Source of the DNA: Utricularia gibba
Taxonomy: Eukaryota > Streptophyta > Magnoliopsida > Lamiales > Lentibulariaceae
Assembly: GCA_002189035.1 (NCBI GenBank)
Contig: NEEC01000004.1
Span: forward strand, 2,542,001 to 2,606,000
Direction: 5' to 3'
Length of the DNA stretch: 64,000 nucleotides
A model generated the notes under the pieces. The model was not told the DNA's origin. It ran no database searches and was given only the letters and a program-made list of their open reading frames with translations. Below are positions 35,740-47,340 of this stretch, in pieces; within the stretch, counting starts at the first letter, position 1; each line of letters opens with the position of its first letter. The position numbers and the translations under genes were made by a program.

Positions 35740-38700
35740 AGTGCATCTACCTAATGATCACTCTGTTATTGTTACTAGCATTGGAAGTGTTAATTTTTTG
35801 AATGTCTTCATGTCACATAACACTCTATTAGTTCCTCATTTCAAGTATAATCTCCTCTCGGTATAGAGACTAGTCAAGGATGCTTACGTCAATGTTCTTT
35901 CTAGATATTATTGCTTGTTGCAGGACTAGGGTACCAATAAGGTCTTTGTTATGGGACGAATAAAGGATGGCATGTACGTGCTTGACAAGAGATTATTCTC
36001 ACCAACCCTACTCACTGTGTTTTCTACCAGTTAGGAGGCTCCAAAATGCTGAAGGATAAATTGATTAATGTGCTACTACCACGACTCTGTTTCTTTGCTT
36101 ATCCTATTAATACCACACAGGATAACTTGTTGTGGCATTGCCACCTTAGGCATATCTATGAGTCTAAGGCTAAACATATGGTTGTTAATTTGAATGGTGC
36201 ACCTTGTGATGTTTGCCAATTTTGCTAAATTTCACACACTTCCTTTTCCACTGAGTCTCTCTAGAGCACTCTGGGGTCCTTACAACCATGCCACCATCAC
36301 TAGAAATCGTTACTTCCTCACCATAGTTGGTGACATCTCAAGAGTTGAACTTTTTTGTTGAAGTCTAAACGTGAGATTGATCAATATCTATGTGCTTTCC
36401 TTAACTATGGCTAAAATCATTTTTGTCACACTTGTAAGCACAGAGTTGCAATGTTTATGTGCTGATAGGGGAATTTATCATCAGTTTTCTTGTATCAAAC
36501 GTTGGCAGCAAAATGCATCGGTAGAGTGCAAACACAAGCATTTTTTTGAAGTCACTAGGGCCTTGATGTTTTAGGTTGGTCTACCACTCATGTTTTGAGG
36601 AGAAGTAATTCTCACAACGACGTATATCATTAATAGACCATCATCCTCTATTTTGGATTGGAAAATTCCTTTTCAAGTCTTGGTGAATGCTACTCCTCGT
36701 TTAGAACACATAAAGGTGTTTGGTTGACTTGCATATGCTGCGGTTGCCACTGATCATAGTAATAAATTGAGCCCTCGAGCTTGCAAATGTATATTTCTTG
36801 GCTACATTATGAACCACAAGGGGTATAAACTCTATGATCTACAAACCAAGGAATTTTTTATTTCACGTGATGTCAAGTTTTATTAATAAGTGTATTCCCT
36901 TTAGAATGACTCTATCAAAATTGATTCCTTGAATGTCTTATTACCTCTGTTCTAGTCTATAGAGAATTCAGACGATCTCAACCAAGTGGTTGACTTTGTA
37001 GCTTGCGATGCTCCTTCATCTACTCCTAATCAACATGATATCCTCACTAGGGAATCTAATGATGACATGTTCTCATGTCATGGAGACCCTTAGGGCTCCT
37101 CTAGTCTTGTTGATGTTCATCGCATAGGCAATGCAAGGTCCAAATTTTCAAAGCATCCTATTATTGATATATCCGACAGTCACACAGACAGTGCAAAGTC
37201 CAAATTTTTGGAGCATCCTACTACCGATGTATAGAGTAATAATGACAACTTGAGCTCCTTGTCACCCACTCTCCTAGATCTTGATCGTACCATTATATTA
37301 CATCATAGTGGGAGAACTACACATTCACCTACTTGGATGAATGATTATTACACCTATCAAGTGCACAAGAGCTGTCTTGAGAAATCTTATTTACTGCAGT
37401 AACCACATAGCTTTCTTATAGCTGTCATATGAGATGAAATTCAGGCCCTTGAAATGAATCAGACCTGAGAGATGGTTGGATTGCCTGTTGGTGAACATAT
37501 TGTTGGCTATAAATGAGGCTATGAGATTAAAAGATTACCTGATGAGAGACAATTGAACGCTATAAGACTCATCTTATTTCCAAGAGATACACACAGGTTG
37601 AGGGGGTATACTTTTATGAAAGCTTTGCACCTATAGCTAAGTCTACCACCATCCGAATACTATTAACCTTAGCAATCACATACCAGTGCCATATTGATAA
37701 ACGAAAAATTTACACGTCGTAAATGTAAATCTTCCTATCGAATAAATTTATAACCTAATACACGTTCAAGCATAAAACAATTATGAGCATAGTGATTAGG
37801 GTCGAACACGAAGAGCAGGTGCTTGCTATGTGAAGGTTAATGCATGAAATCAGTGTCACGTTGGTAAAATTGGTCTTAGTTAGGACTAAGGCAGAACTAA
37901 AACGAAATACAGTAAAGAAAAGTAACAAGTTCTGGAGCTTGATTGTTTCTGGAATGGAATGGGTGATGCCTTGGGACTCATAGGGAATGTATATTTATCA
38001 CTAAACAAGCTCACACAAACCACAAATCATACAACTAATTCACAAGATCTAGGTCTACCCGGATTCTTGTTTTTCCCCCTAATCTTTGGTCTACCTCTAA
38101 TTAGGGTTGTTAAGTTAGGTTTCACTACTTCCTCCTCCTGGATCTATCCTAGTTTGTTAAGGAAGTGGCGTGACTTATAGTTTATTAAGTCTAAGGATGG
38201 ATTAACATATTTCTCCCATTTTCACCCCAAGGCACCCCCCCTAAGTGCTTAGCCACTCATGCTTAAGACATCCATAATGCATTCATATCTCAGTCTACTA
38301 CTAGAAAATAAACAAGCAGGAAACTGAAATGTTCGACAGAAAGCTAGAAAACGTCGCTAGCTAATCTTAGCTAGGAGTAATAATCTTGGAAAACAGAAAA
38401 TAATTTTCAAGCATGAGCTTAGTTCCTCTTCGTCTTCATCCTTCTTCCTTCCCAGAAAACATTCTCCAGAAAATTGTTCGTGAGTCTCCAACGAGAGATC
38501 TACCTTCTCTCTCATCTCCCCCCCCCCCCCTTTTTGTCCAAAATCTCACTTTTTCACCTCCTTGGACTTTGTGTGTACTCTTTTTCAGACTTCTGCCACC
38601 TTCTCTGCCACTACACTGTTCATATTCGGCTCCTTGGGATTTGTGTTGCAACCTGTGCTGCATTACTCGAAGAACCAACTAAGACTAAATTGGCACTACT

Positions 38701-40320
38701 ATGTTACTTATGTGCAAAAATACAAAACTAGGCAATAAAGCTTAATTTTTGTAGCACAAAATGAGTAAAGTCTATTCCTTGAGCCACTCAAAAATATGTG
38801 TTATCACATATCAATTAGATGGACGTCAACAATGCATTTCTGCACAATCGTTTGGATGAAGAAATCTATATGGCCATTCTAGAAGGTGTTCCTTGGCAAG
38901 CATGAGACATATGTCTACTAAAAAAAGCTCTTTATCGGCTCAAACAAGTCTCAAGACAATCGAATGTGGAATTGACACATTATTTGCTGCAATTCAATAT
39001 ACTCAAGCTGCTTTTGATGCTTTCCTGTTTGTTTGTCGGATACCAGCTTCCTTTTGGTACTCTTAGTCTATGTGGATGATATTCTAATCGTAGGTTCTTC
39101 ACTACAAGCGATTGACGACTTAAAGGCAACACTACATTCTCAATTTACTATCTAAGGACCTTCACTCTGCTCATTATTTCTTAGGTATTGAGTTCAGTGA
39201 GTCTTCTGATAGTTTGTTCCTCTCTCAAAGGTAGTATCTTGCTTATATTTTGTCTAGCCATGATGCTTTTGTGTTACGGGAAGTTGTCACCCCTTGCCTC
39301 GTGGTTATAAGTTTTCTATTGACTACCCTGTTGTGTACTTTTCAGAGGAATATTGATTGTTGATTGGTAAACTGTTGTATCTTAGCTTCACTTGACCTGA
39401 TATTTCCTTCGTCATGCAACAATTATCCCAATTTGTCCATTCTCTCAGTACTCTACACTGGATTGCGCTGAAGCGTCTTATTAGTTACCTTAATATGACA
39501 TCTGCTTATGGCTTGTTCTACCCTTACAATGAAACCCATTCATGTTGAAGATTATTGTGATGCAGATTGGGATGCCTGTCCTCTTACTAACTGACCAGCT
39601 ATTGTGTCTTTCTAGGAAAGTGCTTCATATCCTGGAAAACTAAGAAGCTTGTCCTCTTACTCGCAGTTCTATCCATTCTCCCATTCTTCTATGGAAGCCG
39701 AATACCGTAGCCTAGCTCCCGCTACATCAGAGTTGCTATGGATCTCTTATGTCTTCTGTGATTTGGTGTAGCCTCTACGCCTTCTGATTCCTTTGTGGTG
39801 TGATAGCCAAACGGCTATTCACATCACTACTAACCTCATTATCCACAAGCGGACTAAGCACATCGACATCAATTGTTATTTGATCAAAGACCATTATAAA
39901 TCAAGTTTCTTAACACCTACTTTTGTGTCATCTAAATTGCAGTCGGATGACATTTTTACTAAGGCTCTAGACACTCTGCCGTTTCGGTCTATCGTTTGCA
40001 AGCCTAGCATCTGCTCTTCAGAGCCCCAACTTTAGGAGGGGGTAAAGATTATAGACTGCTAGGCACCCCTGGCTACTGGTGCAGGGCAAGCGTGTGGTTA
40101 CACTCAACGCTACTTTCCCACTTTCTTCACCATTATGTTTGTTAGTTGTGTATTGCTTTTTGCTTTGTTTCAGTGAGTATAAATGTTCAACTTACTGTTG
40201 TATTGAACTAATTTTTGAGTTGGAATTCTTTCACTCAATTAACAATTGTTACACCTCGTGTTCTAGAAGCTTCAAAGCCTCCAATCTAGATCACAAGCCT
40301 TAGACTACATCTTCCACTGT
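35740..40320 (+). mobile_element. Ty1/copia retrotransposon relic (protease end to RNase H and 3' LTR), interrupted
   Basis: The blocks follow copia order on the plus strand. Post-protease (SIGSVNFLNVFMSHNTLLVPH, MGRIKDGMYVLDK) and pre-integrase zinc region (LWHCHLRHIYESKAKHM) come first. A heavily decayed integrase (36.2-36.9 kb) follows, then reverse transcriptase (DEIQALEMNQT, LPVGEHIVGYK at about 37.4 kb; MDVNNAFLHNRLDEEIYM at 38.82 kb; YGLFYPYNETH) and RNase H ([46 protein letters not shown]) end the polyprotein. Many stops show it is old. Coding stops at 40035 beside a purine tract AGGAGGGGG; the downstream ~280 bp, with TATAAATG near 40178, should be the 3' LTR. A foreign LTR (37695-38806) is inserted inside the reverse transcriptase. 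The 5' LTR and gag are missing. Confidence 0.9.
37695..38806. mobile_element. Solo LTR nested in the copia reverse transcriptase, TSD CATAT
   Basis: A 1112-bp segment begins TGATAAACGAAAA and ends TGTGTTATCA (TG...CA with inverted TGATAA/TTATCA). It is flanked by the perfect 5-bp duplication CATAT (37690-37694 and 38807-38811). Removing insert plus one duplication rejoins the copia frame as CHIN-stop-MDVNNAF. A second, diverged family member lies at 49651-50977. A pyrimidine-rich zone with a C-run occurs at about 38518-38530. Confidence 0.9.
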
Positions 40321-41194
40321 CCGTAACATTCCACTACTTAAACCCAACGTGGCTCCCACTACTCCAACATCTCTATAAGTATTTAAAAATGTGTCATCTT
40401 TTGTTCTCACAAATTAGAATGTAAAACCTTTGGTGCCATACTACTCATTGGTGGTAGAGCAGTGTCTATACCAAAAGGGGTCCAGACCCCTAGTTAGCGA
40501 GGCTAGTGAAAGAACAATAGTGATATTCTTCGTACTAAATCCAGATTGATGCGGTGTATCTATATCTCAAACTCATGTTTCTACAATCTCAATATAAAAT
40601 AACAAATAATAAGAATAATAATAGTTATTAATATTTAAAAGAAATGATACAATTACCCCTTCCTTAGGTCTACACTATCTACTACTCATGTCCTCTGATG
40701 TCATCAACCATTCCAATGCTTGTCGTTCTCATTTCTACTTTAGTGTAAAACCAACTTTGTTTTCTCATATATTAAAAAATTAAATATATTAGTATATTTT
40801 GCTTTAATTTTGATTGAATTAAGAATTAGATTTGAAATAAAGAAAGTATTCATAAAAATATATATAGATAGTTATGTTTTTATTTGCTTCAGCTCTAAGT
40901 TCTCACGCCTGGATTTTAGGTAGCGTGTGCGTATCTACACAAAAGAGTACCAATAATAAGCAGCTGCAACCTCACGCATGTACGGGTGCGCCGCCACAGA
41001 GTAGCCAATTGACTTGTTGTAGATGGGGTCTCCTGAAAGGCGACGCCCGCCAAGGGCTTCAATCCATTTGTTACGACAATGGAGAACGTGAAATCTCAGT
41101 TGTATATCGTCCAGTCACTTATCATATTCAAATTAACAGGGGAAGAAGACCCCAACAGCTGAACCTGGATTCGGCATTTTTGTGATTCACTCCT
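40321..41194. other. Spacer
   Basis: AT-rich, no feature recognised. 40.87-41.19 kb has higher GC and an open frame that overlaps the 3' UTR side of the CCDC25 homologue; it matches no family and is not called. Confidence 0.45.
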
Positions 41195-41715
41195 TCACAT
41201 GAAATCGTCTTCAAGTTCCTGCAGGGACTTGTTGGTTGCCGCAATGTCTTTGTTTGATGTCATCTTATCCGCCACCATCAAATTTTTGTAGCTCCTCAAC
41301 TCCGCCTGTCTCTCTTTTTCAAGCCTATCCAGATCCTCGCGACGTTTCTGCACCATATTTGTCAGTCAGGTGACTTACAAGCTATGGCTCATTGGGAAAC
41401 ATATGAAGATGAATAAATACCATGAGCATTATTACGAAATAAACAACTGTGTTTACATTCTAAAACTCCGACTCGAAAAGCACTAGCGTTTCCAAACATC
41501 GATGCCGTTATTAAGCAATTCAACCTACTACTACGAAAGAGAGAGCTTGATGGGATAGTTGTAGCTAGCTAGCCAAGAGAAAGCATGACTCACTTTTTCT
41601 CTTAGTTGCTGCTTCCTCTCAGCTCTTTCCCCAGCATTAACTGCTTCACGTTCAGCTGCAAGTGTCACATGAAGAGTTACACCATCCTCAAGGGAAACAA
41701 CAAGTATTCCCAATG

Positions 41716-41747
<32 letters not shown>

Positions 41748-42619
41748 AAAAATGCAGCAGACCTTTGAGGTCTGGCTTTCTTTCCACCTTCGTTCGATTC
41801 AATCGATTCACTATCTCATTTACACGCTTTTCCACTTTAATGGTACGAACCTACACAATGAAAGAAAACATTAATTCCCATGATAATAAAATAAGCTGCA
41901 CATACAGAACCTGAAACCCAATGCTCACCATTTTTGGGTTGTGGAAACCAACTTGCCCCACATCCATTGAAGCAGTCTTCTTGAGATTTTGCCACGGAGT
42001 GTATACAACATCAACATTATTTATTTTGTTTCCTGCAAATTAGGCAGGGGCAAGGAGAGTTGCATTCAACTTACTGGACAGGTTAAACTGATGCTCAAAG
42101 GACTTGGAACGAACAGCACTTAGGCAATATGGTAACTTCTTATTGGTAAAAGCAGACTACTTAAAGGTGATGGGAACGTGCTATCGTCAAACAAGGGCAG
42201 AAAACGACAAAGAGCACTTGCCTTGAATAGAATTCGCCTTCACAAGTTGTACACAATCTTCAAGAACACCATCAGGCATATCATCAATAGTTTGAGCCTT
42301 AGGCAATCTCAAGTAAACATGGGCGGAGGACATCTTGTCCACATGGAACCTACGGAAATAAGTACAAATGTAAAAAGATAAACAAAAATCATTGTCCGAG
42401 AAAAATATAAGAATCACCCGGTGACACAACCGCATTAAATCGTCAGATTTCGTAACGCAAACTAGTCAACAGGAAATACAGAACGGAATCCGTGGGTGTT
42501 GTGTACCAGATGTCTTCAGGGAAGCCGTATTTGATGAGCTCCTCGTTCTCATACTTATCCAACCCCATAAAGATGGTGTAATCTCCAGCCTCCGGGCGGG
42601 CCTTGAAGTAGAAGACCAT
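41195..42619 (-). CDS. CCDC25 homologue (NFACT-R/DUF814 domain plus coiled coil), six exons
   Basis: The protein is 215 aa from exons 42619-42507, 42349-42222, 42032-41929, 41850-41763, 41655-41594 and 41347-41195. It begins [19 protein letters not shown], then [30 protein letters not shown] and [20 protein letters not shown], close to human CCDC25 (208 aa). The N-terminal ~115 residues are the NFACT-R domain, related to the RNA/DNA-binding part of Rqc2/NEMF. The rest is a charged coiled coil ([20 protein letters not shown], then [20 protein letters not shown]) ending in EDDFM. The animal protein has been reported as a DNA sensor at the cell surface; the plant role is unknown to me. Intron 2 begins with GC (AG|GCAAGT), and intron 4 contains an (AC)n repeat. 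The frame is intact. Confidence 0.92.
41717..41747. repeat. (AC)n microsatellite in an intron
   Basis: About 15 AC units with one G interruption near the start, in intron 4 of the CCDC25 homologue. Likely length-variable. Confidence 0.92.
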
Positions 42620-42757
42620 GGCTCCTCCGTCGTCGTTGGTAGGGTAAGTTTTCCCAATGCTGTGCTGATGGGCTTGTTACCACAGAATTGATTGTATTAT
42701 TTGGGTCGAATTTGTTTCTATATTCTTATATTAATTAGATAAAGCATAAAACAAATT

Positions 42758-42762
42758 GCGGG

Positions 42763-42805
<43 letters not shown>

Positions 42806-42830
42806 GCGTGTTCGATCCACGCTCACCGCA
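42758..42830 (+). tRNA. tRNA-Phe (GAA)
   Basis: The 73-nt gene folds as a full cloverleaf. The acceptor stem GCGGGGA pairs with TCACCGC, allowing one mismatch/wobble, and discriminator A follows. The D arm is AGCTCAGTTGGGAGAGC, the anticodon arm CAGACTGAAGATCTG has loop bases CTGAAGA (anticodon GAA), and the T arm carries GTTCGATC. A box and B box promoter elements are intact. CAA lies a few bases upstream and TTTT follows about 18 bases downstream, as usual for plant RNA polymerase III genes. CCA is not encoded. Confidence 0.97.
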
Positions 42831-43125
42831 AAGTAATTAATATTTATCCTTTTCGGTTTATTGGTGCATTTTCTTTTTCCGATCCTCAGTTTTTAATGGG
42901 TTTCTATATTTCATAATAAGTTTTTTAAATGCTCCTCTCGAATATGTGACATCTTATTGTTATGCGATATTGCAATTCCCCTTTCCCTTTTGAGGGTATA
43001 TTTGTTTATCATAATATTGTTATGTTTGTTAAAAATTTCGATATCCCTATATTTGTATGATTTGTTTGAGTTGAATATTTTATATAAATATTCTAAAGAT
43101 GATTGGAGCAAACATTACTTGAACT
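42831..43125. other. AT-rich spacer
   Basis: No feature recognised between the tRNA gene and the solo LTR at 43126. Confidence 0.5.
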
Positions 43126-44288
43126 TGATAAGTGATTTTGTGTCATTTATATTTATGCTTTTTAGGACTCCCTTAGATGAGTTTTGCATTCTTTTTATTT
43201 CATTTTTTTTATGTTTTTAAAAGAATTTTATATCTTTCATATCACTTTGATCTTTTTGGAGGTAAAGTGTGTTTTGTGATTTTTCAAGACGAATTTGGAA
43301 TAATTTGGAGGATTTTCAAACTACTTTGATGGAGGCTAAGATTTGATCTATCCAAAGATGAAGACTCGGTCAAAGATTCTCGGATAAGATAAGATTCGCA
43401 TCTTATCTTGGAAAACTTAGAAGATTCGGATAGAAGATTTGATGTGAGCCCATCAAGGAAACCCGACAAATCCCCACCATTATATAAAGATCCAAATGCG
43501 AAAACCCTAAGAGGGGGGGTCGAAGTGGTAGACGACTAGAGAGTCAAATTAGGGTTTAGAGTCGAGTCTAGCATGTTTTGGATGTCTTCCCTTTCGTTTT
43601 TCATCAACTTTTGTTGTTTAGAGTCAAACATGCACGTGTGAACGCTTGCGGTTGAAGATCTGCTGTGAAGCCTTGCTTGCGCAAGTTCTGCGCGTGTGAC
43701 TGTCTTACTATGTTTTCCAGTGTTTAATTTGAGGTCTGATTCTATTTTTCGCAATGTTTTCTTTATCAACGTGATCTTTAGTATCATATAGCCATAAGGG
43801 AATATGGGAGAATCAAAGGTTGGCCTCAAGTATCTAAGGAGAAGGATCAATCGAACATCGTTGGTAAGACACATTCTATCTAATCCGTTTGCGAGATGTG
43901 AGGTGTAGAGGTTAGATTTGGATGTGGGGAAAACATAGGTTATCACAAGAGATGAAATGGCTCTGTGGCGTGGTTGATTCCATAATCCCACAAAACAAGG
44001 GACAGTACTATAACGGTCATCGAGTAGCACTACTTTAGAATAACACCTCCAAAGTTTGCGAAAGTAGGTCAGTTCTCAAGGTTTGCACACACGTAAAGGC
44101 AAGTTTCAAATAGGATGGATCCTAAATCCAAGACCACTTTTCTTATTGTCTTCAAAACCCAATCTTTCTTTTGCTTTTAATCTTTCTAACTCTTTGTTTT
44201 GAAAAGAATATTCCAATAACAATTCCCCGTAGATACGATCTTATTTTATTATTTCGACGGTTTCTATACAATTGCAGAATTATCATCA
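43126..44288. mobile_element. Solo LTR, TGATAAGTG family, copy A
   Basis: A 1163-bp unit starts TGATAAGTGATTTTGTG and ends GCAGAATTATCATCA. It is flanked by GAACT (43121-43125) and GAACG (44289-44293), a 5-bp duplication with one change. It shares most of its length with 54749-55871 and contains an inner palindrome AAGATAAGAT-TCGC-ATCTTATCTT (about 43385-43410). A run of GGGGGGG at about 43514 and a CCCTAA telobox word precede what may be the transcribed R region. No internal coding region adjoins it. Confidence 0.88.
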
Positions 44289-44293
44289 GAACG

Positions 44294-44539
44294 AAACTCC
44301 AATAGGATTGAGGCATCTCAACCAACACCCGAGGTGCATGCATGGGGGGAATAGCAAGTTGAATGCGATTTTTTTAACGTAGAGAGATTTAACATAAATA
44401 AGTTATCTCAATCCTCATCTTCATAATTTTTAACTTAAAGAGATTTTAATTAAAATCAATTTACAACTTGAATTTCATAAAATCAAATCTTAAGATTAAG
44501 GAAACCCTCCCGGCTCAAAATGGGATTGTGTTATTTTGC
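44294..44539. other. AT-rich spacer
   Basis: No feature recognised between the solo LTR and the LINE fragment. Confidence 0.45.
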
Positions 44540-44555
44540 TTTGCCATTTTCTTTT

Positions 44556-44735
44556 TTTTTTAACAAGTAAACAGCCATTCATTAAACGAGAGAACAGATT
44601 ACATATTTTAGGCGCTGCCTCTCACTAGGAAGGGATTACAAAGTCATAAGAAAGCTGGGATGTGCTTCCGTCGTGTTCGCCCTTGTAACCATGACAATGC
44701 CAACACTTGTACTTCTCTCAAATTTACCCCCTGTT
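44556..44735 (-). mobile_element. 5'-truncated LINE 3' end with 16-bp target duplication
   Basis: A 180-bp insert ends, on the minus strand, in ...TTTAATGAATGGCTGTTTACTTGTTA plus poly-A, the usual tail of plant L1-like LINEs. It is bounded by a perfect 16-bp direct repeat TTTGCCATTTTCTTTT (44540-44555 and 44736-44751), the mark of target-primed reverse transcription. The few codons present are too short to place in a domain. A SINE is the alternative, but no tRNA-like head is present. Confidence 0.78.
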
Positions 44736-44751
44736 TTGCCATTTTCTTTTA

Positions 44752-45084
44752 CCTACACAACTAGCCATGGAAGGAACTTCACCATTTGAACGCGGGAACC
44801 ATATTTCACCAATACATTTTTCGGACAGAATTATTAGCCGAGTGACTACTGTCAATGCATTCGGTTTCACTTCTAAATGACAAGTACAAAAATCGTGAAC
44901 AAACGGACTGGGCCATAAAACTTGCTGGTGCGAACACTAATTTAAGCTACACTTTCAAAATGAAACAAGAGAAGCCATGTCCCATGGAATTCATTAGAAG
45001 AGCAGACAAACTGCAAAAAGGTAACTGTGAGTCAGAGCAATGGACTCACCAGCAAATTGCATTTGGATAAATATGTATAAGCCA
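44752..45084. other. Spacer, 3' side of eIF3l gene
   Basis: Open frame 44855-45070 matches nothing known. This is probably the eIF3l 3' UTR and flank. Confidence 0.45.
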
Positions 45085-47340
45085 CTACTCCAGCTTCACC
45101 CTGTCCACCTCGGTCATGATTCCTTCAAGCTGAAAGAAGACGAGGAATCAGGTATCATGAAACATGATGTAATAAAAAAGCCATCATACATACCTTGACG
45201 ATCTGGCGCAAAAAGAAGTCACCATATTGTTTTGCTGGTTTGGATTCAGCAACATGAATTATATCCTTTTGATATCCAGAAAAAAAACAAATGTATGAGG
45301 GGCTAAAAACGAGGGTGGCAGAACAAACCAAGCAGGAGACACGCAATACAAAAACTTACTTCATCAACATAGAAATCAATGTCTGCATTGGAGGTGATTT
45401 TTCCGTCTGAATCAATAGCATGCGTCTTGTGCTTGTATGTCAGCAAAATTGTTCTGTAGGGCATAAAACTGTTTTCAGGACCAGCAGTGCATGGTGGGGA
45501 AGGGAAAACAAGTCTGGAATGTGGTAGGAGAGAACCTCAATGTAGTCTCGTTGACTTCCAAGTACGAAGCAAGCTTTGCAAGAGAAATTGTAGAGTACAC
45601 TTTCAGAAAGGTTCTAACACCAGATAGCAGTTGTTGCTGTTTCACTTCATAAAGAAACAGCTTCAACTGTAGTCTATAAGCATCCTGACAGTTCACATTT
45701 TTAACAACCCATTAAACATTGAACAATTGAGTGTTACAAATGGAACGGCCAAAAGGGCCAATTCATGTAGCTTAACGTACCTGGTTGTAATTCACAAGTG
45801 GTTCCTCAAAGCTGGGTGCCGATGGAGTGATGAACTTAGGGCAAGCATAAGAGAACAGTTCATCGTACAAGGCAAATGCCTCCTCGTCAAATCTCTGCAT
45901 TCTTGTCATTTTCTCTCCATATTTCTCCCGAAGCTGTGAACTTACAATCTCATCGACAAGCTTCACTTGAGGACAGAGTGAAAGACAGATAGCAAGCAAG
46001 GCATACATCTGCTCATTCTTCTTTAATATATGTTCATACTGAGGGGACTTCTGATGATACTGTTTAATCTTGTAAACATAAAGAAGTATTTTATTGAATT
46101 CCCGGATTGCTTCTGCATACCTACAAAATGTTACAGAAACACAGAAATGCAACATGTCACCATATTCCAACTCCTGACAGAAAGAAAGTTTAAGACCAAC
46201 ATCAAAAGAAAACGGTGCATTACCTCCGCATCATAAGATTAGCGAATCCATAATGATACGTAGTAGTTATGTAGCTTCCAATCACAACAGTGTACACGCC
46301 TTGCTGACTAATATCAATGGGAAGTAAGCACTTCAGTCCAGTGTGATAATCACCCAACAAGCAGTGCACTCTGAGCAGCCCTATCATACTGTAGTAACCC
46401 AAGACCTTCAGTACATTACTTCCACCATCATAATCATATCCATCATTAGCAGTAAACTGTTCAAGCCCCTCCTTTTCCTGCTCCAAAATCTGAAGAATCA
46501 TCGACTTATCTACAAGTGCTTGCAAGTAACTGAGGACACCATAAACATTCCAGGCCTGAAACCAAAAGGGAACTTTTGATATGCTGCTCATCCCTCATTC
46601 CAAATATGAAATATGACCGAGTTATTAAGAATACCTGACTAAAGTCCCTCAGAAGTGCAATCTCCTGCTCTGTCTTGTTTTTCATCTTTGCACGGTACTG
46701 GCAGAACGACTGGAACTGGTATACAAACTCATCAACCATATCCCACAGCCACTGATTGGGCAATTGCATATTGACAACCCCATGAAGCACAACCTAAAAA
46801 ATTGGAGAGAAGATATCGATATTGCGAATTCAATCATCATCCAATCCAGACCCCGTTAATAAATAGGACATAGGATGTCGAAAAGGCGTGAAATGATTGA
46901 AGATTTCAAACTGACATTCACAAAAGAAAGCCCAGACTGACATTCAAAAAAGAAAAAAAACCCTGCAACAAAACTCTGACCTGAAAGAGATTGCAGTAAT
47001 TATCCCATGAATCTATACGCTGGTGCATTGTAGGAGAAAGCCTAGCATACAAGTGCCTGAACCACATCTCACGATACAACAAGCAGAAGACATGGTCGTT
47101 ATCGACGTAGGGTGCCACTGCTTCAACGGAAGGCCACGGTGTGTCCTTGAAAAACCTGTCACTGATGCTGTGAAAGGAGGTCTCGTACATCTGATAGATA
47201 TCGTACACGTTCTTATCCCGAATGTGGCGGTACATGTGAGCCACGAAGGACTTCACCGAATCCGGCACGTAGTTGGGGTCGTAACCAAGAGCACCGGAGT
47301 CGCCTGATAGAACCTGCTCTGAATCGTACGACGCCTCCAT
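45085..47340 (-). CDS. EIF3L: Eukaryotic translation initiation factor 3 subunit L (eIF3l), eight exons
   Basis: The predicted protein is 516 aa from exons 47340-46981, 46793-46635, 46555-46224, 46120-45781, 45684-45536, 45453-45360, 45265-45194 and 45129-45085, all with GT-AG borders and matching phases. eIF3l is a PCI-domain subunit of the eIF3 scaffold that loads the 40S ribosome. Typical stretches are VPDSVKSFVAHMYRHIRDKN, YEMSFHSIS-like YETSFHSISDRFFK, LPNQWLWDMVDEFVYQFQSF, FTANDGYDYDGGSNVLKVLG, YHYGFANLMMRRYAEAIREF and, in the PCI end, RTFLKVYSTISLAKLASYLE plus VAESKPAKQYGDFFLRQIVK. The start gives MEASYDSEQVL; an upstream in-frame Met would add 35 residues of non-conserved sequence. 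The frame is intact. Length and content match plant eIF3l. Confidence 0.96.

Noticed and set aside
40874-41185. 103-codon open frame ahead of the CCDC25 3' end
   Set aside because: Matches no family, lies in the 3' flank of the neighbouring gene, and has no supporting promoter or splice signals.
47023-47307. 94-codon plus-strand open frame
   Set aside because: Antisense to the first exon of eIF3l.
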